This document shows, in pieces, positions 16,554-25,421 of a stretch of 64,000 nt of DNA. The translations under genes and the position numbers were made by a program. Numbering within the stretch: position 1 is the stretch's first letter; every line of letters begins with the position of its first letter. The DNA comes from Variovorax sp. Sphag1AA (GTDB taxonomy: Bacteria; Pseudomonadota; Gammaproteobacteria; Burkholderiales; Burkholderiaceae_C): NCBI RefSeq assembly GCF_014192575.1, contig NZ_JACHYC010000006.1:186001-250000 (forward strand), in the 5' to 3' direction. Under the pieces are notes generated by a model. It ran no database searches and was not told where the DNA came from. It saw nothing but the letters and a program-made list of their open reading frames with translations.

Positions 16554-16655
16554 AGCCGTGGATTTCCGCGCGCCAGCGCCCACGGGCTGGACATTGCCAT
16601 GGTGAGAAGGTTCAAACTAGCAGTTCCGTCATCCAGTACGAAAGGAGCCACTCCG

Positions 16656-16850
16656 ATGAGCCAGAAATTTCAGGTCACCGGCATGAGCTGCGGGCACTGC
16701 GCCAATTTGGTGCAGAACGCGGTGCAAGCGATCGATCCCAAGGCTCAGGTCACGGTCGACCTCGAGACGGGTCATGTAGATGTCGTGAGCCAGCACCCGC
16801 GCACGGACATCATCGTGGCCATCGAAAACGCCGGATATCAGGCGAAGTAA
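16656..16850 (+). CDS. Heavy-metal-associated (CopZ-like) metallochaperone
   Basis: A 64-residue single HMA domain of ferredoxin-like fold with the metal-binding motif GMSCGHC at residues 9-15. Such proteins carry Cu(I) or similar metals to P-type ATPases. No copper ATPase or CueR-type regulator is adjacent, so the metal is inferred. The ATG is preceded by AAAGGAG at 16641-16647. It is the first gene rightward of the origin-like element. Confidence 0.9.
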   Translation: MSQKFQVTGMSCGHCANLVQNAVQAIDPKAQVTVDLETGHVDVVSQHPRTDIIVAIENAGYQAK

Positions 16851-16962
16851 CAACAACTCCCTGTCTTGGAGGGCCGGTAAGCTCGGAAACCTCACCAGCA
16901 GTTGAATACTTTATGTTTCAACGTGCAAAATGTGTCATTTCTGCTGACATCAACGAGGTGCC

Positions 16963-17730
16963 ATGCTTTCCAGCCTTCTGCCTTCCTCGGTTCGCGAATC
17001 CACGTACCGCCGCAAATTCCTGGAAAACCGGGACGAGAACCTGTTCATGGGTTCTTTCGCAAGCTTCGCGGACGCCCAGGCCCATGCGCCGGTCGGCAAG
17101 ACGGTGGGCTACGACACCCCCGAGGCTGCCAACCTCTACAGCCACCAGATCTACTTCTACGACTACCCTGCCCTCTTCTGGCTGGGCCGGTCGCTGGACA
17201 GTGGCCTGCGCACCGTGTTCGACCTGGGCGGGCACATCGGCATCAAGTACTACGCGTTCCGGCGCGTGCTGAACTATCCGGCGGACTTGCACTGGACCGT
17301 TTGCGATGTGCCGGGCGTGATCAAGGCCGGCGCGGAAGTCGCAGAGCAGCGTCAGGTCGCCAGCCAACTGGACTTCACGACTGATTTCCGCAACGCGAGC
17401 GGCTGCGACCTCCTGTATGCATCGGGCAGCCTGCAGTACCTCCCGCAGCGGCTGTCAGAGATCCTGGCCGAGCTGCCGGTGAAGCCCAAGCGCATCATCA
17501 TCAACACGGCGGCGGTCCATCCCGAAAAGACGCTCTACACGCTGAACAGCATCGGCGTGGCGGTATGCCCGTATCGCATCGAGCACCATGACCGACTCTT
17601 TGCGGATCTGACGGAGGCGGGCTATGTGCGCCGCGACGCGTGGCGCAACGAGGGCAAGCCGATCGAGGTGCCCTTCGTCGAAGGCGGAGACCAGCCCTAC
17701 TACGCAGGCTGCTGCTTCGACTTGAGCTGA
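16963..17730 (+). CDS. Methyltransferase, TIGR04325 family
   Basis: A 255-residue protein with a Rossmann-type segment, TVFDLGGHIGIKYYAF, in place of the usual methyltransferase motif I. It also has DLHWTVCDVPGVIKAGAE and LLYASGSLQYLP. This matches the TIGR04325 group of putative methyltransferases, often found near surface polysaccharide genes. No polysaccharide genes lie next to it here. Substrate unknown. Confidence 0.75.
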   Translation: MLSSLLPSSVRESTYRRKFLENRDENLFMGSFASFADAQAHAPVGKTVGYDTPEAANLYSHQIYFYDYPALFWLGRSLDSGLRTVFDLGGHIGIKYYAFRRVLNYPADLHWTVCDVPGVIKAGAEVAEQRQVASQLDFTTDFRNASGCDLLYASGSLQYLPQRLSEILAELPVKPKRIIINTAAVHPEKTLYTLNSIGVAVCPYRIEHHDRLFADLTEAGYVRRDAWRNEGKPIEVPFVEGGDQPYYAGCCFDLS

Positions 17731-17761
17731 GCCCGCGCGGCTGCGGGCTACCATCCGGGCC

Positions 17762-18523
17762 ATGCTTTTCAACCCCCGGATCCTGATCGCCGAAGACGAA
17801 TCCGGCATTGCCGACACCCTGCAATACGTGTTGCGCACCGACGGCTTTGCGCCGGTCTGGTGCCCGACTGCGCAGGAGGCGATTGCGCAATTCACCGCCG
17901 AGCCGCCCGCGCTCGCGATTCTGGACATCGGCCTGCCCGACATGAACGGCTTCGAGCTGTTCAAGCGGCTGCAGGCGCTGCCAGGTGGTGCCGAGGTGCC
18001 GATGCTGTTCCTCACCGCGCGCAGCGACGAGATCGATCGCGTGGTCGGGCTCGAACTGGGCGCGGACGACTATGTTGCTAAGCCGTTTTCTCCGCGCGAG
18101 CTGGTGGCACGGGTGCGGACCATCCTGCGGCGAAGTGGGCGCAATGGACAGACCGCCCCTGCACCGGCGGTGGCGGCGTCGACGGCAGCAACCGCGCCTG
18201 CAACCACCCATTCGCCCACCGTGCCGTTCGCGGTCGACACCGAACGCATGCAGATCCGCTACTACGGCCGCTTGCTCGAACTCTCCCGCTACGAATACGG
18301 CTTGTTGCGGCTGATGGTCCAGCGACCGGGCCGCGTCTTCACGCGCGACGAGCTGCTGCGTCTCGTGTGGGACGAGTCGAGCGAGAGCTTCGACCGCACG
18401 GTCGATGCGCATATCAAGACCCTGCGAGCCAAGCTCAAGGCGATCGCGCCGGACGTCGAACCGATCCGCACCCTGCGCGGCACCGGCTATGCGCTGAACG
18501 AAGAGCTTCCGTCGGGCGCGTGA
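17762..18523 (+). CDS. creB: Two-component response regulator CreB
   Basis: A 253-residue OmpR-family regulator that closely resembles E. coli CreB: EDESGIADTL, the phospho-acceptor Asp55 in LDIGLPDMNGFEL, FLTARSDEIDRVVGLELGADDYVAKPFSPRE, and the DNA-binding end DRTVDAHIKTLRAKLKAI with LRGTGYAL. An unusual Ala/Thr/Pro-rich linker of about 30 residues separates the domains. CreB binds the direct repeat TTCAC-N6-TTCAC, and one such sequence occurs at 23222-23237 upstream of the VIT/exosortase cassette. It is co-transcribed with creC. Confidence 0.88.
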   Translation: MLFNPRILIAEDESGIADTLQYVLRTDGFAPVWCPTAQEAIAQFTAEPPALAILDIGLPDMNGFELFKRLQALPGGAEVPMLFLTARSDEIDRVVGLELGADDYVAKPFSPRELVARVRTILRRSGRNGQTAPAPAVAASTAATAPATTHSPTVPFAVDTERMQIRYYGRLLELSRYEYGLLRLMVQRPGRVFTRDELLRLVWDESSESFDRTVDAHIKTLRAKLKAIAPDVEPIRTLRGTGYALNEELPSGA

Positions 18524-18527
18524 CAGG

Positions 18528-19967
18528 GTGACGCGCAGAACTCGCATCTTCATCGGCATCCTGCTGATCTATACGGTCGGGATCGCCTTCCTGCTCTACC
18601 GCGTGGTGGCGGACATCGATCCGCGCTACCGGGAGTCGGCGGAGGAGTCGCTGGTCGAGACATCCCAGTTGATGGCAAGCCTGATCGAGCAGGACGTGAT
18701 TGCAGGCGCGATCAATGTCTCCCGGCTCGACCCTCTGTTCCGCTCGGTCTACGCGCGACAGTTCTCGGCGCAGATCTACAACCTGCATAAGCGCCACGTG
18801 GAGCTGCGCATGTACGTCACCGATCGAACGGGCCGCGTGCTGTTCGATTCCCTCGGGCGAAGCACTGGCGCAGACTATTCGCAGCGCCCCGACGTCAGCC
18901 GCTCGCTGGCCGGCGTCTACGGCGCGCGCACTTCGCGCGACATCGCAGGTGATCCGCTCACTTCGGTGATGTACGTCGGCGCGCCGATCCGCTGGGGCAA
19001 CGAAATCGTCGGCGTGGTCACTGTCGGCAAGCCGGTGCGCAGCTTCGGGCAATTCGTCGAAGACGCACGCGCGCGCACGCTGTGGGTCGGTGCCGGCTCG
19101 GCCTTGGCGCTGCTGGTGCTCGCGATCATCGTGTCGATCTGGCTCGTTCGGCCCTTCGGACTTATCTCTGACTACGTGGGATGGCTACGCAATCAACGCA
19201 GCCTGAGCCTGTCTCGCATGATCCGGCGTGCGGTGGACACGCTTCGCGGTGGGCTGCGTGAAATGCGCGATGCGCTCACGGGTCGCAACTACGTCGCCGA
19301 CTACGTGCAGACCTTCACGCACGAAGTGAAGAGCCCGCTTTCTGCGATCCGCGGCGCGGCAGAGCTGATCCAGGAACCTTCGATGCCGCAAGCTGAGCGC
19401 GAACGCTTTCTTGCCAATATCGCGCACGAGACACAGCGCATCCAGGAGATCGTCGATCGCATGATGGAGCTCACGGCCCTCGAGACGCGGCGAGCACTCG
19501 AACGCAGCGAGCCGGTCGCGCTCGCACCCTTGCTGCGCGACATCGGCACCGGCGCGCAGGCCGCGGCATCGAAGCGGGACATCCGCATCAACGTGGCGAT
19601 TCACAACGAAGCGCGCGTGGAAGGCGACCCTTTCCTGCTTCGCCGCGCGATCAGCAACTTGCTCGACAACGCGATCGATTTTTCACCGGATGGCGCGGAG
19701 GTGCTGCTCGCGCTGGAAGCGGAAGGACGGAGGGCGCGGATCACCGTGCGCGATCGCGGCAAGGGCATCCCCGACTTCGCGAAGGACAAGGTGTTCGAGA
19801 AGTTCTATTCGCTGGCACGCCCGCACAGCCAGAAGAAGAGCACCGGCCTCGGGTTGGCTTTCGTCAAGGAGATCGCCACGTTGCATCGGGGTCGTGTCGA
19901 ACTCGTCAATGCACCGCGCGGCGGAGCGCAAGCGACGCTCACGCTGCCGCTGCTCGCGAATCACTGA
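18528..19967 (+). CDS. creC: Two-component sensor kinase CreC
   Basis: A 479-residue inner-membrane kinase with CreC features. TM1 is at about residues 8-25. The periplasmic region contains VYGARTSRDIAGDPLTSVMYVGAPI, as in CreC. TM2 is about 188-207. HisKA has His265 in FTHEVKSPLSAIRGAAELI, and the ATPase domain has NLLDNAIDFSP and KKSTGLGLAFVKEIA. GTG start 4 bp after creB. In enterobacteria CreBC responds to carbon source and, in Pseudomonas/Aeromonas, to penicillin-binding-protein inhibition. PBP1A lies next door here. Its end overlaps the convergent gene by 7 bp. Confidence 0.87.
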   Translation: MTRRTRIFIGILLIYTVGIAFLLYRVVADIDPRYRESAEESLVETSQLMASLIEQDVIAGAINVSRLDPLFRSVYARQFSAQIYNLHKRHVELRMYVTDRTGRVLFDSLGRSTGADYSQRPDVSRSLAGVYGARTSRDIAGDPLTSVMYVGAPIRWGNEIVGVVTVGKPVRSFGQFVEDARARTLWVGAGSALALLVLAIIVSIWLVRPFGLISDYVGWLRNQRSLSLSRMIRRAVDTLRGGLREMRDALTGRNYVADYVQTFTHEVKSPLSAIRGAAELIQEPSMPQAERERFLANIAHETQRIQEIVDRMMELTALETRRALERSEPVALAPLLRDIGTGAQAAASKRDIRINVAIHNEARVEGDPFLLRRAISNLLDNAIDFSPDGAEVLLALEAEGRRARITVRDRGKGIPDFAKDKVFEKFYSLARPHSQKKSTGLGLAFVKEIATLHRGRVELVNAPRGGAQATLTLPLLANH

Positions 19968-20566
19968 CGGGTGAGGGCGAGGTACGCGTTGCGCGTGCCC
20001 GGGCTGACCGAATCGATGAGTTGCTGGTAGGCGGTCTTGTGCCGCGCGAGCATGCGGGCCGAAGCAATCGCCTTCGACTTGCAGAACCAGTGGCAGGTGT
20101 GCTGCATCAGGAAGAGCTCCGCGGACATCATGTAGGCCTTGGCCTTCTGCGTCCGGTGCACGTCGTTCTGCGCCACTTCCGCGATGCCGCGCGCGTGGAT
20201 CGCGAAAGCCTTGCGCACGTCGAACGTCGCTGCAGGAAGGAATTGAGTCGCGTAGGGAAGCGAGATCGGCAAGGTGCTGACGCGCGCTTCCTTTTCGTCG
20301 ACGCGCGAGAACTCGGAGGCGAAGTTGCTGAACTGCATCGACAGCTTGCGTTCGGTGTCGTCGAGCAGCGCCCAGATCTGTGCGCGGCGCTCCGGATCGT
20401 CTTCGCCCAGGCACCGCAGGTAGCCTTCGGTGAGGTTTTCCATCAGCTTCTCGATCTGGTAGTTGCCCAGATGGCTGCCGAGCAAAGCGATGCGACGGCG
20501 CTGGTCTGCCGACTTGAGGATGGACGCGCCGATGAGGACGATCGTCGCCAGGATGAGGAATTCCAT
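19961..20566 (-). CDS. Hypothetical membrane-anchored protein
   Basis: A 201-residue protein with one N-terminal hydrophobic segment (MEFLILATIVLIGASILKSA) that probably anchors a cytoplasmic helical domain. The remainder is charged, with LMENLTEGYLRCLGEDDPERRAQIWALLDDTER and a late Cys/His cluster, LMQHTCHWFCKSKAIA. I do not recognise a characterised family. It lies between creC (convergent) and mrcA (upstream, same strand), separated from the latter by a strong hairpin. Confidence 0.65.
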   Translation of the reverse strand: MEFLILATIVLIGASILKSADQRRRIALLGSHLGNYQIEKLMENLTEGYLRCLGEDDPERRAQIWALLDDTERKLSMQFSNFASEFSRVDEKEARVSTLPISLPYATQFLPAATFDVRKAFAIHARGIAEVAQNDVHRTQKAKAYMMSAELFLMQHTCHWFCKSKAIASARMLARHKTAYQQLIDSVSPGTRNAYLALTRQ

Positions 20567-20578
20567 GGCCGGATGTGA

Positions 20579-20619
20579 GAAAGGGGATGTGGAGTGTAGA
20601 TAGCTCCACATCCCCTTTC
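20579..20619 (-). terminator. Strong hairpin downstream of mrcA
   Basis: GAAAGGGGATGTGGAG (20579-20594) and its exact complement (20604-20619) form a perfect 16-bp stem with a 9-nt loop. It lies 26 bp beyond the mrcA stop and 13 bp before the next leftward start. The T content on the minus strand after the stem is short, so it is a probable but not classical terminator. Confidence 0.65.
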
Positions 20620-20644
20620 GTGCATTTCGCGCCTCGGCGACGGC

Positions 20645-23026
20645 CTATCGGAAGAAGTCGAGGATGCGGCTGCGTTCCTCTGCAACTGGCGGCGGACCGA
20701 CTGGTGCACCGGCGAGCGCTTCGGCCGATGTCGGCGCCTGCGTGTCGACACCCAGGCTTGCGACGCCATGGCCGGGGCCGAACTCGTCGAAGTACCACTC
20801 GCCATCGATATTGGCGAGCCCGCCAGGCGCGCGTGGTTCAGTCACCGGCACACCCTTCAACGCGGTCTGCATGAAGCCGATCCAGATCGGCAGGCTCAGG
20901 CTGCCACCGGTTTCGCCACGCACGCCGAGCTGACGGGGCGTGTCGTAGCCGATCCAGGCCACACCCACCATCGACGGCTGGAAGCCCGCGAACCAGGTAT
21001 CGAACGAATCGTTGGTCGTGCCGGTCTTGCCGAAAAGGTCGCTGCGGCGCAGCGCCTGGCCGGCCTTGGCAGCCGTGCCGCCCTTCACCACGCTCTGGAG
21101 CAGCGAACCCATGACGAAGGCATTGCGCTCGGGAATCGCGCGGCGGCTTTCGTCGAGTACCGGTGCTTCGGTTTCGAGCAGGACCTTGTCCTTCATGTCG
21201 GTGACGCGCGTGACCAGATACGGATTCACGCGATAGCCGCCATTGGCAAATACGGAGTACCCGGCCGCCATCTGCATCGGCGTGACCGAACCTGCACCCA
21301 GCGCCATCGGCAGATTGGCGGGTTGCTTGTCGCGATCAAAGCCGAAGCGGGTGACCCAGTCCTGCGCGTAGTCGACGCCGATGGACTGCAGCACGCGGAT
21401 CGTCACCATGTTCTTCGACTGCTGCAGCGCGCGGCGCAGCGTGATCGGGCCGTCGTAGGTGCCGTCGTAGTTCTTCGGCTCCCAGGCCTGTCCACCGGGA
21501 CCGGCCTCGAAGGAGATCGGTGCGTCGTTGACGATGGTGCTCGGCGCGAAGCCCTTCTCCAGCGCGGCCGAGTAGATGAAGGGCTTGAAGCTCGAACCCG
21601 GCTGGCGCCATGCCTGCGTGACGTGGTTGAACTTGCTGCGTCCGAAGTCGAAGCCACCCACGAGTGCCTTGATCGCACCGCTCTTCGGGTCCATGGCGAT
21701 GAACGCGCCTTCGACCTCGGGCACCTGAGTGATTTCCCATCCGCCCTTGGCCATCTTTGCGACGCGGATGACGGCACCCGGGCGGATCTTGATCGCGGCA
21801 GGTGCCTTGGCAGCGAGGCCCGACTGGGCAGGCCGCAGGCCTTCGCCAGAGATCTGCAGTGTTTCGCCGTTCGCACGCACCGCAGTGACTTCCTTCGGGC
21901 TGGCCTCGAGCACCACGGCCGCGACCAGGTCGCCGTTGTCCGGGTGGTCGGCGAGCGCGTCGTCGACTGCATCGTCGAGTTCCTTCGCATCGTCCGGCAG
22001 GTCGGCGAAGGCTTCGGGGCCGCGATAGGGTTGGCGCCGTTCGTAATCGAGGATGCCGCGACGCAGCGACCGATAAGCCGCTGCCTGGTCGGCCGAATCG
22101 AGCGAGGTGTAGACCTTGAGCCCGCTGGTGTAGATGCTGTCGCCGTACTGCGCATGCATCATCTGCCGGACCGTCTCCGCCACGTACTCGGCATGCAGGC
22201 GATCGGGGTCGGCCGCATCGCGCAGATGCAGTTCTTCCTGCTTGGCCTGCGCTGCCTGCTCGGCTGTGATGAAGCCGGTCTCCTGCATGCGATCGATCAC
22301 GTAGAGCTGCCGTGCGCGCGCGCGGCGCGGATTGGCCACGGGGTTGTTGGTGCCTGGTGCCTTGGGCAGGCCCGCGAGCATCGCGGCTTCGGCGATGGTC
22401 ACTTTCTGGAGCGGCTTGCCGAAGTAGGTCTCGGCGGCGGCCGCGAAGCCGTAGGCGCGATTGCCGAGGTAGATCTGGTTCAGGTAGATCTCGAGGATCT
22501 GGTCCTTCGTGAGCTCGCGCTCGAGCTGCATCGACAGCAGGATCTCGTAGGCCTTGCGGCTCAGCGTGCGTTCGGAGCTCAGGAACACGTTGCGTGCGAC
22601 CTGCATCGTGATCGTGGAGGCGCCCTGCTGCCGGCCGCCGCGCAGGCTGGAGAAGGCCGCGCGCACGAAGCCCTTGTAGTCCACGCCGCCGTGGTCGTAG
22701 AAGCGCGCGTCCTCGACCGCGAGCACTGCGTCCTTCATCACCTTCGGAATGTCCGCGAAGGGCGTGAGATTGCGGCGCTCTTCGCCGAACTCGCCGATCA
22801 GGCTGCCATCCGCCGCGAACACGCGCAGCGGCAGCTTGGGTCGATAGTCGGCCAGGTCGGAGACGCTCGGGAGCTTCGGATAGATCACCGCAACCGCGGT
22901 CGCCGCGCCGATCATCACGACGAGGGCGCCTGCCGCAATCGCGGCGCCGCCCCAGATGGCAATGCGACGCAGTGGGCTCGGGGGAGCCTTGCGCGCTTGC
23001 TCGCTGGAAGAAGAAGGTTTCGACAT
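20645..23026 (-). CDS. mrcA: Penicillin-binding protein 1A
   Basis: A 793-residue bifunctional class A PBP. It has an N-terminal cytoplasmic tail and one TM (about residues 24-50). The GT51 transglycosylase domain has EDARFYDHGGVD and GASTITMQVARNV. An OB-like insert follows, then the transpeptidase with SxxK in GSSFKPF, SKN in QQSKNMV and KTG in GKTGTTNDSFDTWFAG. It polymerises and cross-links peptidoglycan. The start at MSKPSSSSEQ is chosen over an 18-residue extension because it gives a typical N-terminus. Confidence 0.95.
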   Translation of the reverse strand: MSKPSSSSEQARKAPPSPLRRIAIWGGAAIAAGALVVMIGAATAVAVIYPKLPSVSDLADYRPKLPLRVFAADGSLIGEFGEERRNLTPFADIPKVMKDAVLAVEDARFYDHGGVDYKGFVRAAFSSLRGGRQQGASTITMQVARNVFLSSERTLSRKAYEILLSMQLERELTKDQILEIYLNQIYLGNRAYGFAAAAETYFGKPLQKVTIAEAAMLAGLPKAPGTNNPVANPRRARARQLYVIDRMQETGFITAEQAAQAKQEELHLRDAADPDRLHAEYVAETVRQMMHAQYGDSIYTSGLKVYTSLDSADQAAAYRSLRRGILDYERRQPYRGPEAFADLPDDAKELDDAVDDALADHPDNGDLVAAVVLEASPKEVTAVRANGETLQISGEGLRPAQSGLAAKAPAAIKIRPGAVIRVAKMAKGGWEITQVPEVEGAFIAMDPKSGAIKALVGGFDFGRSKFNHVTQAWRQPGSSFKPFIYSAALEKGFAPSTIVNDAPISFEAGPGGQAWEPKNYDGTYDGPITLRRALQQSKNMVTIRVLQSIGVDYAQDWVTRFGFDRDKQPANLPMALGAGSVTPMQMAAGYSVFANGGYRVNPYLVTRVTDMKDKVLLETEAPVLDESRRAIPERNAFVMGSLLQSVVKGGTAAKAGQALRRSDLFGKTGTTNDSFDTWFAGFQPSMVGVAWIGYDTPRQLGVRGETGGSLSLPIWIGFMQTALKGVPVTEPRAPGGLANIDGEWYFDEFGPGHGVASLGVDTQAPTSAEALAGAPVGPPPVAEERSRILDFFR

Positions 23027-23082
23027 GTGGATGGGGACCGACGCAGGATTCTCGGAATACTCTTTTACAGAGTCATACATTT

Positions 23083-23099
23083 GCTATCAGTCAGATAGC
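23083..23099. repeat. GCTATC-N5-GATAGC intergenic hairpin, copy 2
   Basis: GCTATC and GATAGC form a 6-bp inverted repeat around AGTCA, upstream of mrcA. It is the same core as the hairpin at 10708-10730, with a different loop. It lies in the 318-bp stretch between mrcA and the VIT gene, which also holds the CreB-like site and otherwise has no gene. Confidence 0.6.
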
Positions 23100-23221
23100 G
23101 CCGCCGGCCCGGATAGGAGCAACTCTGCATTTTCCAGTTCCCGGGCCGGAATTCAAAAGGGATGACGCCCTAATGCTGACCGCCCTGGCGGAAGCGCGTG
23201 TGAAGACCCTGCGGGCCGGAC

Positions 23222-23241
23222 TTCACACAGACTTCACACAG
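23222..23241 (+). promoter_or_regulatory. Candidate CreB operator (TTCAC-N6-TTCAC)
   Basis: TTCAC ACAGAC TTCAC at 23222-23237 matches the E. coli CreB direct-repeat consensus exactly. The repeat unit is really TTCACACAG twice with an 11-bp period (23222-23230 and 23233-23241), and a weaker TTCAAACAG follows at 23252-23260. It is about 105 bp upstream of the VIT/vWA gene start, and creBC lie 3-5 kb away. Regulation is inferred. Confidence 0.65.
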
Positions 23242-23344
23242 CGCCGGCGGCTTCAAACAGGCTTCCAACTGCCTTCAAGGTCCCCCTCGACATTGCTGAC
23301 GTGCACCGTTGCACGACACCCATCGAGGGACAAGGACCAACGTC

Positions 23345-25411
23345 ATGGAAGCTTCCATACTCCGCCCCGGCCGCTGGCTCTGGCTTGGCACGCTGAGCCT
23401 GGCCACCACCTGCTTCGCCCTGCTGCTCGCACGGCCCGTGCATTCGCAGGAAGCGCCGGGCCCGCGCCTGAAGACCGAGAGCCCGTACTTCTTCGTGAAG
23501 AGCGACGACCCGGAAGTCGACCGCCTGCCGCTCAAGGGCACGGAGGTCGATGTGAAGATCTCCGGCGTGATCGCGGACGTGACCGTCACGCAGACCTATC
23601 GCAACGAAGGCAAGCGCCCGATCGAGGCGCGGTATGTTTTCCCCGGCTCGACGAAGGCGGCAGTGAGTGGTCTCAATGTGCGTCTGGCGGATCGCCTCAT
23701 CACCGCGCAGATCCGCGAGAAGGAACAGGCGCGCATCGAATACGACACGGCGAAGAAGGAAGGCAAGACGGCCGCATTGCTGGAGCAGCACCTGCCCAAC
23801 GTGTTCCAGATGAATGTCGCGAACATCCTGCCGGGCGACGACGTGAAGGTCGAGCTGCGCTACACCGAACTGCTCGTGCCGCAGGCTGGCAATTACCAGT
23901 TCGTCTTTCCGACGGTGGTGGGCCCGCGCTACAACAGCCCGCAATCGGAGAACGCGCAGGCGCGATGGGTTGCGCAGCCCATCCTGCGTGCGGGCGTCGA
24001 GCCGAACACGAGCTTCAAGCTGAAGGTCGCCCTAGACACGCCGCTGGGCATCAAGGAAGTGCGCTCGCTCACGCACGACATCGACGTGCAGCGCCGCGAC
24101 GGTGACGAGCACGCGGACATCACGCTCGCACGTAGCAGCGGCCCGGCTGACAACCGCGACTTCGTGCTCGACTACCGGCTTGCGGGCGAGCGCATCGAGT
24201 CGGGCCTGATGCTCTATGAAGGCCACGGAGAGAATGCCGAGAACTTCTTCCTCGCGATGGTCGAGCCGCCCAAGTCGGTTCCCGCGAACGTCATCTCGCC
24301 GCGCGACTACATCTTCGTGGTCGACATCTCGGGCTCGATGCACGGATTTCCGCTGGACACCGCGAAGGCCACTCTGGAGCGGCTCATCGGCGGATTGCGT
24401 CCGAGCGACAGCTTCAACGTGCTGCTGTTCTCGGGCAGCAACCGCATGCTCTCGCCGCACTCGGTGCCTGCCACGCGTGCCAATATCGAGCAGGCGCTCG
24501 CGACCATTCGCAACTACAGCGGCAGTGGCAGCACCGAGCTGATCCCCGCGCTGAAGCGCGCCTATGCCGAACCGAAGGCCGACGATGTGTCGCGGACCAT
24601 CGTGGTCGTGACCGACGGCTACGTCACCGTCGAGCGCGAGGCCTTCGAGCTGGTGCGCAAGAACCTTTCGAAAGCCAATCTCTTCGCCTTCGGCATTGGC
24701 TCGTCGGTCAACCGGCACCTGATGGAAGGCCTTGCGCGCGCCGGCATGGGCGAGCCTTTCGTCATCACCGACGCGGTGCAGGCGCCCGAGCAGGCCGCGC
24801 GCTTCCGCCGGATGATCGAATCGCCGGTGCTTACCAGCGTGAAGGCGCGCTTCGAGGGACTGGATGTCTACGACGTCGAACCGGGCGCATTGCCCGATGT
24901 GCTCGGCGAACGACCGGTGATCGTCTTCGGCAAATGGCGCGGCGAGGCGAAGGGCCGCCTGATCATCGAAGGCCGGAGTGCCAACGGGCCATATCGTCAG
25001 GAACTGAAGGTCGACTCGCAAGCGCGCAAAGATGCCGCGGCGCTGCGCAGCCTGTGGGCACGTCATCGCATCGCGAGCCTGAGCGACCAGGAGGCGCTGG
25101 AAGGTGGCGACGACTATCGCAAGCGGATCACCGATCTGGGATTGCGCTACAGCCTGCTCACGCAATACACGAGCTTCATCGCGGTGGACAAGCTGGTGCG
25201 CAACGTTGCACCGCAGAACAGCGTCGGCGTCGACCAGCCGGTGCCTCTCCCCAAGGGTGTGAGCGAACTGGCAGTGGGGCAGAGTCTCGGCGCCGAAGTG
25301 CCGAGCACGCCCGAACCCGAGACGCTCGGGGCGATCGCGGTCGTCATCTCGATGCTCGCGATGCTGCGCCGCCGCGCACGTCGCAATGACCCACGCCGGT
25401 TCACGGCCTGA
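23345..25411 (+). CDS. VIT and vWA domain protein with C-terminal PEP-CTERM-like sorting signal
   Basis: A 688-residue exported protein. It has a signal peptide or anchor (residues about 11-34), then a VIT domain (about 45-180, VTVTQTYRNEGKRPIEARYVFP). The vWA domain has an intact metal-ion site, DISGS at 327-331, with TELIPAL and VVVTDGYV. The C-terminus is PSTPEPETL, a hydrophobic helix (AIAVVISMLAML) and RRRARR, which is the PEP-CTERM layout of an exosortase substrate. The exosortase gene follows after 10 bp, so this is very probably its dedicated target. VIT/vWA proteins act in adhesion or envelope contacts; the actual function is unknown. Confidence 0.88.
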   Translation: MEASILRPGRWLWLGTLSLATTCFALLLARPVHSQEAPGPRLKTESPYFFVKSDDPEVDRLPLKGTEVDVKISGVIADVTVTQTYRNEGKRPIEARYVFPGSTKAAVSGLNVRLADRLITAQIREKEQARIEYDTAKKEGKTAALLEQHLPNVFQMNVANILPGDDVKVELRYTELLVPQAGNYQFVFPTVVGPRYNSPQSENAQARWVAQPILRAGVEPNTSFKLKVALDTPLGIKEVRSLTHDIDVQRRDGDEHADITLARSSGPADNRDFVLDYRLAGERIESGLMLYEGHGENAENFFLAMVEPPKSVPANVISPRDYIFVVDISGSMHGFPLDTAKATLERLIGGLRPSDSFNVLLFSGSNRMLSPHSVPATRANIEQALATIRNYSGSGSTELIPALKRAYAEPKADDVSRTIVVVTDGYVTVEREAFELVRKNLSKANLFAFGIGSSVNRHLMEGLARAGMGEPFVITDAVQAPEQAARFRRMIESPVLTSVKARFEGLDVYDVEPGALPDVLGERPVIVFGKWRGEAKGRLIIEGRSANGPYRQELKVDSQARKDAAALRSLWARHRIASLSDQEALEGGDDYRKRITDLGLRYSLLTQYTSFIAVDKLVRNVAPQNSVGVDQPVPLPKGVSELAVGQSLGAEVPSTPEPETLGAIAVVISMLAMLRRRARRNDPRRFTA

Positions 25412-25421
25412 GGAGCAAGAC

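Noticed and set aside
17730..17749. AGCCCGC/GCGGGCT hairpin between the methyltransferase gene and creB
   Set aside because: No T tract follows and the loop overlaps the region just before creB; it may be incidental in GC-rich DNA.
20768..23098. 776-codon open frame on the plus strand
   Set aside because: Antisense shadow of the PBP1A gene mrcA, which has all expected catalytic motifs on the minus strand.
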